Shown piece after piece: positions 1-14,131 of a stretch of 64,000 nt of DNA; positions within the stretch are counted from its first letter, which is position 1; every line of letters begins with the position of its first letter. Source of the DNA: Triplophysa rosa (taxonomy: Eukaryota > Chordata > Actinopteri > Cypriniformes > Nemacheilidae); NCBI RefSeq assembly GCF_024868665.1, contig NC_079891.1, forward strand, positions 23,598,103 through 23,662,102, given 5' to 3'. Both the position numbers and the translations under genes were made by a program. The notes below the pieces were generated by a model, which saw only the letters and a list, made by a program, of their open reading frames with translations, did no database searches and was not told the DNA's origin.

Positions 1-3000
1 GATGCCCTTTTCCCACGATGCATTTCTTTGCCCTGGCTAAGTTTTATCCCAACCTTTAGGTAGGAAAAAGCAATTAATGACAGGTTTGAAATTAAACGTT
101 TGCAAGCCACATAACCTTCTGGCTGTTCTGGATATCTGTGAGATGTGACAGAGGATAAAAAAATGGAACAAATAAGGACAGAATGAGGACAGAGAAGAGT
201 GTTAACTTGGCTGTTATTACTATCCCGAGGGCTCCTTGTGTTCTTTTGTTTGGTAGGTGACATCAGCATTTGAGGGTTGGGTGTGGGGAATCTGCCTCTC
301 TGCGTCTATTAGAGAAATGTTTGCTGAAGATGGATGGGGATGAGTTTTAGGCAGGTGAATGTTAAAATGTCCCATGGCCCGCTGGGAAGTTTAGTGTTGA
401 AGCAGGGGGTGGTCTGCAGGCTGGGGTCCAACACTACTGAAAAACGTGGACTGGTGTTTTCATGTCAGGAAGTTCTGGAAATAGTTTGAAAAGCAAGAAT
501 AATATTTTCTGGAAAAAATGTGAGTGGTTGCCAAGCCTTGTTATACAGTTTATATGGTGTTCCGAGTAGTCACTACAACACGCTGTTCATAACAAATAAA
601 TATAAAAACATTAACAGTTCATACATTTTACATCTCAGACCTCACCACATCTCTAATTAGACATTCTGTTACTTCAAAGATCAAGAGGTCAGTGCCCTTT
701 AGTCAAAGATGGCAGCTCTTGTCTGCATGTAAGGTTTACGTCTGGAGCCGCTGCCGGCCGTCCCATCTGTCGCTTCGGTAGCAAGTGCGGCTGCTGAACC
801 CCGACACAACTCCGCTGTGTCCATGTCTCCGTCTAGCCTCTCAGTCTGGAGCATGTGTCCTATATAGCAGCCGTCTGTGGCCAGGCAGGATGACTGAATG
901 GCTGTAGCCCAGGTGCATGACTATATCCACCCAGACAAAGAATGTGCTATTCAGGAGTTTGAACGTGGAAGAAATTTCTAAGTGTGAGGATATTGGCTTT
1001 CATAGCCACGAGCCACCGAAAGCCATTATTTAAACAGCGAGTTGTCTTACCACACGTTCACACAGGCTTCCTATTCTACTGTCCTTCCACTGTATGTTTA
1101 TACAGGCACAATTGTTCTCTTCTCAGATTTCGTTTTAATGGTGGATCGTAAGTGTTCTGATGTCTTTGCCCTGGATGGAAGGGAGCTACTGTATCTGTGT
1201 ATGATCAGCTGTTCACACTTAGAGCACGACTGTACCCCAAATTACTCCCACCCACTCTCTCTCTCTCTCACTCTCTCACTGTCTCAGTATTATTAAGTGC
1301 CTGACAGAACACATTGCTTTGTGTCTGTTTCTGCCGCAATGTCAAATTGATAGACATCTAGTAAAAAAGAAAAGAATAAATAGATTACACAGCAGGACAG
1401 ACACAGCATGAGATGTGCCTGAGAGAGAGAGAGACAGAGATTATGCAATAGAGATAAATGGAACCGGAGAGGTGTAGATTGAAGAAGAGGAGGAAAGAAT
1501 GGCACCTGCTTGTCAGTCACAATGCCAATGGCATACAGACGTCAATGCAAAAATGCGAGAAAGTAAACGAAACAAATTTCTCTCTCCCTCACCCAAGTCT
1601 GAAGAGGGTAATAAGCAATCAGTACACCAAATCCACATCTCTGCATATGCTATGAATAGATATGTAGGTTCTGCTTCAGATAGACATGTTTGGTGGATCT
1701 CGTGGAGAAATATGTGGGTCAGTTATCACCCCACAATCGAAAGACAAAATATTAAATTATAGTCCAAAAATCGTAATGGTCCTTTTTTGCACACCAATAA
1801 AACATCAGAGAGAGAGAGTGGGAGTTTTTAGGCCACGTCTCACAACCCCACCCTGATGCTCATCACTCTCTGCTACCAGTACATGTCCATTAAAAAACCT
1901 GCCGCTAATCAAAACAAGCTTTTGTTTAAAGTCTTGGACATTGTCCATCTAAAAATGGAACACGGGAAAAGTCCTTCATTCATTAAAAACAGATCAGACG
2001 TTGCACGAAACCCGAAGTCCCTTGTTTAGTATTTTCTTGCCTGAGAAAGACATCAACAAATCAATACAAGCCGAGGGTCTATTTTCTGTCTCCTGTGGAC
2101 AGATCCACCCATCCACACACAATACAGCTCTGTTTCAAGGTCAGACAGTTTATAGCTCTCATAGAGGGGGAACATAGGCGTGTGACCCTTTAATACATCA
2201 CATGTGATGTATACAAAAGGGATGCGAGTAAATTTGTCACATTGGTTCAAACAGATTTGGTAAAGACCTTAATGTAAACACACACACGCATTTACACGCT
2301 CTGTCATTTGAACGATGGCCTATCATTAGATGCACAGCTCTGGGCTGGAGAGGAAAACTCCACACCCACTTTAAAAAACACCAGCTACCAGCTATCACGC
2401 AGAGCACAACCGGCCGTGAGCAAGCAAATTACAGGATATTATCTTTTCTTGTCTCAATTCTGGTTTCTAACCAAGGCGAATAATGTAAAAATACAGTCAA
2501 AGTTACAAGTATTTCCCACGAATGCCCGGTTTAATTATATCTTTAGTATCAGTGCTGAAGGATTCTCAGACTTAATGTTTGCTATGAACGAAATGATGAA
2601 AACGCAAAACGTGCATTTTCATATGGATTTAATTTAAGGAATCTAGTAAAGGTTGTGGTGGTGTTTGTCTATTTTTAGTTAGCTAACTTTAGTTCAAAAG
2701 AAAACCCTCTTGAGAAGACCACCGTAGCTCTTTGAATGCCCATGTACTCATGAAGTTTTTAACTAGCGCAACCAACAACCAACTAGTTGACAAACATGAC
2801 ATGCATATCATTGCCGGTCAACCTGGCTTGGTATACAAATCAACAGCTTTTTGGTCTAAGCTTTTTTTTTTTACCACCAAAGTGTTAAGTGTTGAGTTAG
2901 TCTTCCTTTTTATGAGAGCCGCTTTTCTCCTCCTCAGATCTGTTGAAAGGTATGAGTGCAGCTAAAAGCTAATAGTGAGAACAGAGATAAAGCGATGAAA

Positions 3001-5589
3001 AGCAAAATGAACCAAGACAATTTACGGCCACTTCCAAACGCGAACCATAAAATCACCCCAGAACCCTGGCAGCACCGACACCTGTCAATGCTACATTCTG
3101 GTTAGCGCCATACAGCGCGGCTCAATTCGGGGTATTTCTACCCAGCTCATATATAACAAGCCAAAAAACATATGCGTTCCCACACGCACATCATACATAC
3201 CCTCTCGGGCAAGCCAGGACTGCTGAAGCCTAAAATAGTTTGTTTTGAAATGGCTCCCAATGAAGTAATTGAAAGGAATGCCGGTGATGTTCACCGCACA
3301 GGCAGTCCTGTGTGTTTTTGTGGTGGTGAGAACGTCAGTTGAGGGGGAATTCTGACTGAGGTATGCGTGAGATTGAAGGTTAGGTGAGAAAAATGTTGAA
3401 GGTGGAGTCTAGCTCTGTGCGGATACAGAGATTCATCCGTCAGAAGTATGACAGCGGCCTCTGTCAAACATTTTATTTAGACTGTACCTCAGGACCGGTT
3501 TCTGTCAGAATCCAATCAGGAACTATGAGGTCTTACTAAAAATTGTTAATCATTTTGAGGTACATTTTCTCTGTAATAATTCCACACCTAGAGGAGAGTG
3601 TATCACACATTTACTGTAAAGAGGAGAATTCCGGAAGAAACGCACATGAAAAGAAATATCTTTCATTCATTCATTGGCATGCGTGTGAGAATGACCATTC
3701 ATGGGCGTCACGATTAATCACTAACAATTTTAAGTTTCAATTTATTAGCATGACACGTTTAACAATACGCATTGTTCTAATGTGACAAATAATAGTGTCA
3801 TACATATTTTTTACGACATCATTCTATGACACCATTTATGTGTGTACATTCTGCTTTATAAATACGTTTTGTCTGCATTGTCTTATGTTACTATGGAGAC
3901 GGGAAACATTTTCTGTGCATTCCTTTGAATCAACAATCCTCATTAGTTTACTATAGAGGACCTGTGTAGTGTGTGTAAGTAGCACACTTAATAATATCTC
4001 TAATTGGTTTAGCATCCAATTTTAGCTCCCAAGAGGGATTTTTGCTCATTTTTAATCTGCCATTTTTAATTTATAAAAACAACCTGGGATAAGACGGCCT
4101 CATTTACCAGCACAAAACCACATAACTGCCCCCCCCCACACACCACGAAAGCAAAGGGAACAACATGAGATTTGTACAGCACATTAAACAACACAATCCA
4201 CATAAAAGTGTCTATTCCTATAAAGAAAACAACATGACCTCATTTTTTCCTCTTGTTCCATATGTTTTATGAACATTAATGTGAAAAAAATCTGAATTTG
4301 TGGCCTTTGAACATCTAACTGAAATCAATAATTGTTGCCACCCAGGCCCTATAATGATATAACTGCCGCAGCTGTTTGAAATGAACCCATTCAGTCATGT
4401 TTTAAGGATGCCCATATCAAAGCCTGCACATTTACAATAGGATGGGGGGAAATCATTATGGAGCCTTCTTTCAACGGGACGTGGGGGTGGGTTATTTGTG
4501 ACGTTTTGCCCCTGAGTGTACGGCAAAGGATTGTCATCGGCTATTAAGTTTTCTGTTTTGAGCAGAACGGAGTAATAGTCACTTACAAGCTTTCCGTCTT
4601 GGCAGCTGTGACACATCCATTTTCCTTGCTGCTAGCGCTAAAACACTGATAGGAGTATTTGAGAAGCCATTGTGCATGTGTCTCTCCAGTGGCTAAAGAG
4701 TTAGTGACTTCAGCTGGAACTAATGACAGAATGTATGATATGTCTGATGGAAATCACCCCGTCTTTGAGCTTATTGCCTTGATGTTATGTTTAAAATACA
4801 TTTTATGTTTTGTTAAACATATTTAAAAAAAGAGTATATGAGAGAAATGTCTGTTAAATGTATGTCATTCTGTTGTTCCTGAAAGTAGCCGAGCTTTGAA
4901 TCTCATTGTTCCCTGCTTCCTCTATACTTTCATCTGTTTATTTTGGCTTTCCCCCTCTTTTTTAGTCAGGTAACTACACATCCCCTTTCTATTGAGACCT
5001 TTATAGATTGTAAACACACATTGATGAGAAAAGGCACATGCATTCAAGCATGCACACAGAAAAATACACAGAAGCGTCAGAGAATATCCTGTCTAGTGTC
5101 ATTTCCTCAGCATCTGTTGCTCTGCACCTGCGACGTCCATTGACTGTCATTTGTCGGAACACGCGGAGGCATGAATGGATCTGATGTGCACAATTCACTG
5201 TGTCTGTTCTGCGGTTTTATAGCAAACAGAGTACTGTAAATAATACAATCCTAATATTTCTCATTACAGTGAGTGTTAAGAGCCCAAATGTTTCAGACAT
5301 AAAAGGTATCAATCTTGTTTCCTGGTGTGGCTGTGACAGGTTAATAAAATTAAATGGTGACTGTACCACACCTTTCTACCAAACTGCATGTTCCTGAATG
5401 CGTGTGACAAACTGAAAACATCTGACTTAAGAGTGGCCAACCTTTTTCTTAAGAAATGCAGTGTATGCATATTTGTATTTCTTTTGCTACGGAAATTACA
5501 TTCAGATGTGTTACTCTAAACCCATGAGAACTCTACTTCAATTGGAGACCACAACCCACTCCTTGTCTTTATTCTAAGAATGATTTCTT
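1..5589. other. Presumed spns2 intron 1, no gene seen
   Basis: No exon-like frame with splice sites was recognised. The stretch holds short TC/GA runs (near 1255-1285, 1420-1440, 1808-1822) and a C run near 4130. An AT-rich block around 3990-4090 with several TAATT motifs looks like possible conserved regulatory DNA, which needs cross-species alignment to confirm. Confidence 0.4.
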
Positions 5590-5807
5590 AAAGCTGCAAT
5601 CCGTAACAGTTACCGAGCAAGTACATGAAAAATCAGTATTCCCAACGGTAAGTTTATATTAATAAGCTATCAGGTACAGTTTTACGGGTGATGTCAGTTT
5701 GACGTCATTTGACTTCAACCCATGCAAAAACAAGTACGTAAAGTAACATGCAATTGTGTTTCAAACAGAGATGACAATATAGAGGCAAAAGTTACAGATT
5801 GCAGCAT
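5590..5807. mobile_element. Small MITE, TIR AGCTGCAATCCGTAAC
   Basis: The left end AAGCTGCAATCCGTAAC (from 5591) and the right end GTTACAGATTGCAGC (to 5805) are imperfect inverted repeats, about 215 bp apart. There is no coding capacity. This matches the layout of a non-autonomous DNA transposon; the family is not identified. Confidence 0.65.
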
Positions 5808-6454
5808 TACCATCTAAGGACTTGTTTTCATTTCAAACACATTACTTTGATGTTCACACGATCATTCCGTGGTGTCGGTTAACACATCAGCAATTCCATC
5901 AATTCAAGAGAACGAAATAGAAAACATGGCAACGGTGTTTCTTGCCTGCCAGGTAGAATAACCTTTCAAGGAACAGCATCATTTCTGCACTTGTCATCAT
6001 GCTGCAAATATTCCATTCATTTAGGTTGAAATCTGAATGGGAGGTAAAAATGCAGTGACATTCCAAGAGTATTAAACTATTATTTACTGGAGCGTTGTCT
6101 GATCGGTTACTGGGCGCGTCTTTTCATTTGGTATGTGTATCTTAATCCGTTAATGCTGTCTGACTCTGAAGACAAAAGTTATGCACCTTTACATAAAATC
6201 TAGATGTACTGTGTATTATAAATAACTCGACCAACAGCATCATTAAATACCTGTGTAAAGGAGTGGTCACACTAGACTTTGCGCTCCATTTACACCCATT
6301 AATATGTATGCCAATGTCCCAAATTTGAAATAGGGTGAGCTCCCCTGCCAATTTGTAACACAACGTATGACATCTAGATAATCTACACACTACAGAGTAC
6401 AGACTGGCCTCATTTTGTCTCCGTCGGACTGAAACCTCGTTTCACCAAAATGTA

Positions 6455-6610
6455 CACTTTATAGGAAATGAAAAAAGACAGCATTTTTTCAATAATTAAT
6501 CACTGTGTAGGCAAAGTCTTTTTAATACTTTTTAATTGATCATATTTGCAAAACCCACAGACAAACATGAAAGGTGACCAAAAAAATCTTCATCCTTTGT
6601 GTTTCTTTTT
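6455..6610 (+). repeat. Fragment of dispersed repeat with ATATTTGCAAAACCCA core
   Basis: The block sharing aggaaatgaaaaaagac, a TTTTTAATTGAT run and atatttgcaaaacccacag is repeated, diverged, at 15434-15654 and inverted at 54984-55190. It is the shortest of the three copies. Confidence 0.55.
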
Positions 6611-7314
6611 TTGTGATTTTCGGATTATTAAAGACAGAAGCGTAATAGCATGAATACATACTTTTTAATTGTGTGTGCTTGATGCCTATAGACCACACCT
6701 ATTCTCACTCATCTGTTTTATTGCTTTAACATCACATTCCAAACAGATGACATGGTTCATCTATTAAACTATTCTAAAAGTTTATCTGTAAAATCACAAC
6801 GTTAAGAACATATTTGCGGATTATCCGACGATTAGCTGAGATAACTTGAAGGATTTAAGGGACAGTAACCTAGTTAGACACTAAACAAACGCTCATATAC
6901 AGACATGCTAATGTAGCATACTTGAAAAAGATGCAGTGCATTTTACATGGATACAACACACACTCTTTCAGGAAAAAGGCACAAAAGCTTTTACTGAAAC
7001 TTAAGTACATACCTACACAAAAGTACAAGGTAACAAGGTCCAGAACATTACTGACATATTTTTCTCTATCTTTCGGTTTCTCTCTCTTACTACATACTGC
7101 ATACTGGCTGTCTCTCAGAACACATAAAATATCTGAAGTTTAACACATACTGTATATACATGTATAATCTTAATTATTGAATATTCTTTAGAAGCTTTCA
7201 TATACAAAAACCTTTTTAGCTAAATAGAATTATGCTATTATTATGCTTATAATGTCCTTTACAACACTGTGACAAACAGTCATAAATACTTCAGATGTAC
7301 ACTTTTATTTTATT

Positions 7315-7610
7315 TTAAGGGATAGCTCACCCAAAATGAAGATTCTGTCATCCTTTACTCACCCTCAGGTGGTTCCAAACCTGTATACATTTATTTGTTC
7401 TGCTAAACACAAAGGAAGATATTTGTAAGAATCTCAGTAACCAAACAGATCTAATCCCCCATTGACTCCCATAGTATTTAATTTTACTCACATTCTTAAA
7501 AATATCTTCCTTTGTGTTTAGCAGAACAAAGAAATTTACACAGGTTTGGAACAATCTGACGGTGAGTAAAAGATGACAAAATCTTCATTTTTGGGTGAAC
7601 TTTACCTTTT
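7315..7610. mobile_element. Palindromic MITE, AGGGATAGTTCACCC family, copy 1
   Basis: It begins ttaagggatagctcaccc and ends gggtgaactttaccttt, with inner arms carrying caggtttggaac-type and ctttgttctgctgaacac-type segments in opposite orientation. This is a palindromic non-autonomous element of about 295 bp. Better preserved copies in this window are flanked by TTAA. Confidence 0.8.
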
Positions 7611-7740
7611 ACAACACAAACAGAGATAAAACTACACAGATAAATGACTAAGATAAGATGTTTATAGACAGGCATGTGACAATTTTCTAACCTCTCCAAC
7701 ATTACGTGGCAATCATTGATTTATCTATTGGCTTTTAACC

Positions 7741-7950
7741 TTAAAGGTCCACTGTATGGAATTTAGCTGCATCTAGCGGTGAGGTTGCGAATTGCAACCA
7801 ATGGCTCACTCCACCGCTCCCTTTTGAAGCACTTCGGAGGCTGACACGGAACAAAGATGTCATCACGTTTTCGCCTCCATAGGTTTTGTAATAGAGCATC
7901 AAGCTGACAGCGCAACACTATGGCAAATGTTGTATTTATGTAAGTCACCA
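7741..7950. repeat. Dispersed fish repeat fragment (TTAAAGGTCCACTGT head)
   Basis: It starts ttaaaggtccactgtatgg, followed by atctagcggtgaggttgcg and ctcactccaccgctccc. The last motif recurs inverted at about 50505-50535 (gagcggtggagtac). I recognise the consensus as a common zebrafish-type interspersed repeat but cannot name it. Confidence 0.55.
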
Positions 7951-8706
7951 ACGTTTAATCAACACTTTCTCTGTAGACCAGGGGTGTCCCTGACACGTTC
8001 AATCTGAATTTCTCCACCAAACTCTGCTCTTATCCTTTGCTTTCTGTCTGAATAGCAGCAATTTGCATGCAAGAGGCTTCAGAAAGTTTTACAGAATATG
8101 TTGATGGCCTTCAAAAATCTTTTTGTGCATGCAGCAGTGGCGTCAGAGTTGCTTTGACTGGCCTCCCAAGGTAATGCGTTTTTGTCCGTGCCCTCTCTAC
8201 AATCTGCTTAGCCAGGCTAGTCACGATCTTTCTGTGCCCACACACCCATTCACCTGCCACCTGAACTTTTTACTGGAGAACTTAAGTCACACTTCAGTCA
8301 CATTGAAGTGAATTATTGTAGCACAGGTGAAGGCTTCATGGCCGAGCGTGTTTCTCCTTGACAGCAGGACAAAGCCATGTTCATTTGTGAAGATTGAGTC
8401 ACAAACTAGATAGATGCACGCGTGCACAGGTACGGCACCATGTTGCCATAGTAACGCGTTTCTAATAAAGCTTTGGTATTTGATCAAAGAAGGGCATCTG
8501 CTTGGAGTCTGCCTACACAACCACGTGAAAACACAAAACGCCTCTCACACCATTTCTAAGACAAGATTTAACCTCACCTGTTACATGAAGAACCTAAAAT
8601 AAAAGATGCTCAATAGTGATGTCAAACAAACTCAAGGTACAGAAGGCACTGTCCCTAACAATTCTATGCATCTAATTGGTTTTGGTCTCCTCTTTGCTCA
8701 CAATTA

Positions 8707-10266
8707 CAGTGAGGGAAATAAGTATTTGATCCCCTGCTGATTTTGTAAGTTTGCCTACTTACAAACAAATGAAGGGTCTATAATTTTTATGGTGGGTTTA
8801 TTTTAACTGATAGACACAGAATATTAAAAAAAATCAGGGGAAAAAAATGTTATATAAAGGTTATAAATTGATTTGCATTTCAGTCAGTGAAATAAGTATT
8901 TGATCACCTACCAACTAGCAAGAATTCTGGCTCCACAGATTGGTTATGTGCCTATATGGACCACAGATTAGTCCTGTCACTTTAAGAAAGTACTCCTAAA
9001 TCAGCTTGTTATGTATATAAAAGATGCCTGCCAACAGAATCTGTATCTTCCAGTTCAACCTCTCCACCACCATGGTCCAGACCAAATAGGTTTTAAAGGA
9101 TGTCAGCGACAAGATTGGAGACCTGCACAAACCTTGACTAGGCTACAGACAGAAGCTTGGTGAGAAGGAGACAACTGTTGGTGTGATTATTTGGAAATAG
9201 AAGATATACAAAATAACTATCAAATGCCCTTGTTCTGGAGCTCCCTGCAATATTTCCCCAATGGGGTAAAGATGATCATGAGAAATGTTAAAGATCAGCC
9301 CAGAACTACACGGAAGAAGCCTGTTAATGATTTCAAGACAGTTGGGAACACAGTTAGCAAGCAAAACATTGGTAACACATTGGTAACACGCTATGCCACA
9401 GTAGACTGAAATCCTGAAGCACCCGCAAGGTCCTCCTGCCCAAGAAGGCCCGCCTGGCTCGTCTTAAGTTTGACAATGAACATAAAAATGATTCAGAAAA
9501 GGCTTTGGCGAAAGTGCTGGCACTGCTGTGAGACCAAAATGGACTCCTGTGTTTGGAGGGAGAGAAATGCTGACTATGAGCCCAAGAACATCATGTCTAC
9601 AGAGAAGCACAGTGTTGGAAACATTCTGCTTTAGGGCTTTTTCTCTGCTACAGGTATACAGGATGACTTCACCGCATTGAGGGGCTGAGGGACGGGCCCA
9701 TGTACCGTAAAATCTTGGACGAGAACCTCCTCCCCTTAACTAGGTCACTGAAGATGGGTCATGGATGAGCCTTTAACATGACAAAGACGCAAAACATATT
9801 GCCAAGACAACCAAATTGTGGCTTAAGGAGAAGCACATTAAATGTCCTAGCCAGTCTCTAGACCCTAGTCCTATAGAACCTCTGTGAAGGAGGCTAAAAC
9901 TCCAATTTGCTGAGCGACAGCCAAGAAACCTTAAAGATTGACAGAGGAGTGGACTAAATGTATCCGGACACATGTGCAAACCTGGTGACCAACTATCAGA
10001 AATGTCTGACCTCTGTGCTTGCCAACAAGGGTTTCTCCACAAAGTACAAAGTTATGTTTTGCTTGGGGATCAAATACTTATTTCACTGACTGAAATGCAA
10101 ATCAATTTATAACCTTTATATAACATTTTTTCCCCCTGATTTTTTTTAATATTCTGTGTCTATCAGTTAAAATAAACCCACCATAAAAATTATAGACCCT
10201 TCATTTGTTTGTAAGTAGGCAAACTTACAAAATCAGCAGGGGATCAAATACTTATTTCCTTCACTG
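8707..10266 (+). mobile_element. Tc1/mariner-family DNA transposon, 1560 bp, inactive
   Basis: The ends are CAGTGAGGGAAATAAG (left) and the complement of CAGTGAAGGAAATAAG (right), flanked by TA on both sides (8705-8706, 10267-10268). The terminal inverted repeats are about 210 bp long and each has an inner direct repeat of the tip (8890-8908 and 10063-10085). This is the IR/DR layout of fish Tc1 elements. The inside is a decayed transposase. The tips resemble the fish Tc1 group around PPTN/Passport as I remember it; the exact family needs a repeat library. Confidence 0.9.
9072..10050 (+). pseudogene. Decayed Tc1 transposase
   Basis: It opens ATG GTC CAG ACC AAA TAG, the usual MVQTK start followed at once by a stop. 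Further pieces fit Tc1 transposase in shifting frames: VKDQPRTTRKKPVNDFKTVG with KQNIGNTL, LARLKF-like, a [14 protein letters not shown] segment, and a C-terminal LANKGFSTKY. Frameshifts and stops rule out activity. Confidence 0.85.
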
Positions 10267-10554
10267 TATGTCATTTCTCTAAGGCTACTCCTACACTTAT
10301 GAAATGGCTCACTCCTACTTATCTCACTGTGATTGAAGGCTGACTCACTTAAGTTAAGGCGTTATATGAACCCCAAGTATAAAATATATCCAGCAAGCAA
10401 ATAAATACAGCATGATGTAAGTCTTCAACTTAGTCATCCACAGCTTGCCCACAACCCACTTCTGCCTATTAAATCGCACTCACCCACACTGCCGCGAAGC
10501 ACCATTGGCTGTAGGAAGGCCGTCTATGAGCTGAATTAAAGGGCTAGTTTAGCC

Positions 10555-10870
10555 TTAATCTAAAGATTCAGTCATTTATTCACCCTTGTGTGATTCAAAA
10601 TCTATATTATGAGAAATGTTTTGTGTCCATACAATAGAAATCAATGGGGTTCAATGTCTTCATAAGAAAGTAAAGCCCTATTCGGACAGCATTAGTTTTA
10701 CATGGGGAGGTGGGGTGAAATAATTTTACCACAGGACATATGTAATCTTCATGGCCAATTTGCACGGGATTAAAAATCAAAGGAAAACTACTAGAAGTGG
10801 GAGGGGTAACTCGATTTACGCACCGCCGCCATCCTGTCGTCATGTGCGTATGACGTTGCTTTATGATATC
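10555..10870. repeat. Remnants of two DNA-repeat families
   Basis: 10555-10620 resembles a worn half of the AGGGATAGTTCACCC MITE (gattcagtcatttattcaccc). From 10673, gccctattcggacagcatt looks like the terminal repeat of another non-autonomous element whose other end is not found. Low certainty. Confidence 0.35.
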
Positions 10871-10935
10871 ACTTGTGCAAACATATACAGTACATGATCT
10901 CTTACTTATATATATACTGTATATATAAGTCAAGC
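10867..10935. repeat. Short palindromic AT repeat (tatatatactgtatatata)
   Basis: acttatatatatactgtata and tatataagt around 10903-10930 form a near-perfect hairpin. Simple sequence, no further meaning seen. Confidence 0.6.
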
Positions 10936-11227
10936 AGCTGGTTGTGAGAATGAACCCCGATGCTGTACATTACCCCGTTTATTACCTCATAAGCAAGTTA
11001 TTAAATGAAATATTAATTTGAAACATTTTATTACCTCATTTGTAACAAATGCAAATGAGCAAAAAATGCAAATTTTTCCCTACGAATTGATTGGATGTGT
11101 AAAAACAGCCATTGCATTTTGAAATGAAACTGGCAGCAGACTGACAGTTGAAGGGGAGGAGTTAACGGATGCTCTGAAATAATTATATTCTAGTGTAAAA
11201 TAGCTCAATGAGTCTATTAAGTACCTA

Positions 11228-11533
11228 AAAGGGATAGTTCACCCCAAAATTTTAATTCTGTAATCATTTACTCACCCTCTTGTCATTTCAAACCTGTATG
11301 AAGTTCCTTTTTCTGCAGAACATAAAAGATGATATTTTGAAGAATGTTGGCAACCAAACAACAGCGGTACCCATTGACTTGTATTTGTTTTGTGGCCTTG
11401 TTCTGTTTCCAACATTCTTCAAAATATCTTCTTTTGTGTTCTGCGGAAGAAGGAAAGTCATATAGGTTTGAAATGACAAGAGGGTGGATAAATAATGACA
11501 GAATTTTCGTTTTTGGGTGAACTGTCACTTTTA
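11228..11533. mobile_element. Palindromic MITE, AGGGATAGTTCACCC family, copy 2
   Basis: It runs from aaagggatagttcacccc to gggtgaactgtcactttt. The inner arms show gaagaatgttggcaacc and the complementary ccaacattcttcaaaat, so most of the element is one large hairpin. About 305 bp. Confidence 0.85.
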
Positions 11534-14131
11534 ACAAAAACCTGTAGATGAATGCTGCCCAAACTCACAGATGTGGAAAAGCTCAATAGTCGGTGGATAA
11601 TTACAGTTACTAATGTATTGTACATCAGGCCATAATTTGCATTAACAGCAGGTTGGGTTTCCTCAATTTATAATGATTTACAGGTAATGGAATGCAAACT
11701 GGCATCTCTGCTATCTCATTATGGGGTTTTGTTGTCAAGTGTCAGCTGTCAATTCAAAACAGAGACGTTTTAGGCATGTGGTGTCTCAGATGTTGTGGGA
11801 AAAACCTGGTCGATCCTCTTTTATGACTATTATAAGTCAATGAACATTTGAAGAAAATGTTTGTTTGGGTCAAAGGTTTGGTATGTTGCAGGCAATTAGA
11901 CTAAGTAAGGCGGATGCTAGAACACAAACTATTTAGAAAGTACTATGAGAGTCACAGGTGCAGATACATGTCCATTTCATTTTTCTATTTTTTCCTTTAT
12001 GTGCATGTCATGTCAGTGCTTGTCATGCCTGTCACAGAGAAGAACATTCAACCATTTGAGTGAATCATTGTACCACAGCCACTGGAAGTGGTTTCTTCCA
12101 CTCGTAAAAATACAGCGCCATCATGTGAAGTTTATGTAAAACCTAGAGAAATGTTCCTAAAGCCAGCAAAGGGTCGCTGTTAAATTTGCAGAATTTAAAT
12201 CTGAATGGAATTCAGAAAAGTGTGAGGGTGCTGTGTCTGTCATTATCTGTCCAAGCACTGACGGGGTGTAATCTATCTTTATATCATCTTTCATTCCAAA
12301 ATGAAGAAAAAACGTGATGGAGGAGGCATGTGTGTACATATCCGGGTGCTCTTCTGACAGTTTCAAGACATGAATTTTAAACAGAAGGCAAGCGGAAGAG
12401 TGACAGAGGAACACTGCGTTCTAAATGAGGGGAATCTGCCGTGACATTACAGGCTGTGAATCGGCCATTTAAATTATATCTTAGAAAAAAAACTTTGGGG
12501 CTCATATACAGTAAAGTAGCGTGCTTATTTTAAATAATGAACATTTCCACGGTAATTACCTGGAAGGACAGGTGTGTATGTGACATCTCAAAAATGCAGG
12601 CATGAATAAGTGAATGAGAAAGTATGTTCGTTCATAAATGTCATTGCAACCTGCTGAAGATACTCTAGTGCTTGAATGAGTTACATTCTGTAAATTGTTT
12701 TCCTCATTAAAAAAGATATACATATACAGAAAATGTGTGACAGTATATATATAATATGATGGTGAATGATCATTCTGTCTCATTTAGGCTTGGCAGGATG
12801 AACAGTTCATGAAGAAAACATGAATGAGGCATGAATATTTCAGGAGCTTTTTACTGCACATGTGTGCAGTCCATATGTTCTTTTCCCCCCGGATACTGTG
12901 TATTTCTGTCTCACAGTCACATGCGGATACACAGGTTTATTGCTGGGCAGAGTGGCGTAATGTGATGGAGGTGGGCGATTCACAGAGGACACAGCTCAGA
13001 CACAAAATAGGGAAATGAGAGGGGAGGCCGGGGGTGCAAAATCACCATCGCTCTACTTGAATGAGAGATTGAGGTGTTGATTGCCTCGGTTGACATTTAA
13101 AGGATCATGAGATCTCAGATATGAGAAATGCACCCATTGTGATTAAATTCACACTATATCTATGCATTTCAACCAAAAATGAAAATTCTGTCCTAATATC
13201 CTTATGTTGTTCCAGACCTGTGACTTTCTTTGTTAGGCATGACGTAAAAAGTGGTTAATTGTGACAGAATTTATATGTTTGAATAACGTGGTTCTTTAAA
13301 GTTTACCACTAGTTACTGTAGAAACAATAGAAATTACATTTTGGGATAAAACCCTTTGGAGAAATGAAATTCAAAGAGTTCCATTATGGGACTTTCTGTC
13401 TGTCAACAAGCAACAGAGGATTTTTGATTCTGCGTCTTCAGTTTTAAGACACTGTAAGTTGCTCAACAGTGCAGGTTGCGCAACCCAGTAGCACTTGGAT
13501 CATTTCACAGATTCTTCGAAGTCCCAGTTTCATCACCTGACAGAAATAGGAGGCATGTGTCTCTATGAACAGACATCAGAGGAAGTCTAGACTTTTTTTC
13601 ATCTTTACCCGTCCCCATCTACTTCCTAAACATGTCCAGATCTGCCTCATTTAAACCACTAAAGCACATTTTACTCACTTTTGCTTTTTATTTACTCGAA
13701 ATTTAGAGCACGTAAATATTTTAATCGTTGGAACCGACCTCAAAGGCCATCTAATTACGGTCACTAAATGAGAGAATTCAGGGATGAAATAGCAGATCAT
13801 TTAGCAAAGTGCTACTGTAATTCGTACAGATTTGAGTGTGTGGAGGGAGCGTTGATTTCCCAGCAGGCTCGCTGTGGGCTCTCTGCCTGTTTCTAGACTG
13901 GATATACTCAATCGGGTCAGGCTTTGGCTTTAACAAGCTGCCAACGACAACACAGGGCTTCGGCAAATTCAAGCTTCCGCAAAACGGGTTATTAAATATC
14001 CAAACATGACCATTAATTGAAGGTGGGGAAAATTCAACCCTGACTGTATGGCTTTAAACTCCTTTCTGAGGAACTAAGCACATAAGAGCATGCATTGTGC
14101 AAGTGTGTGTGTTTGTTTCTCTTATTGTACA
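11534..14131. other. Presumed spns2 intron 1, no gene seen
   Basis: No exon recognised. The block 13730-14030 has a run of homeodomain-like TAAT motifs in otherwise non-repetitive sequence and is a candidate conserved non-coding element. Confidence 0.35.
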
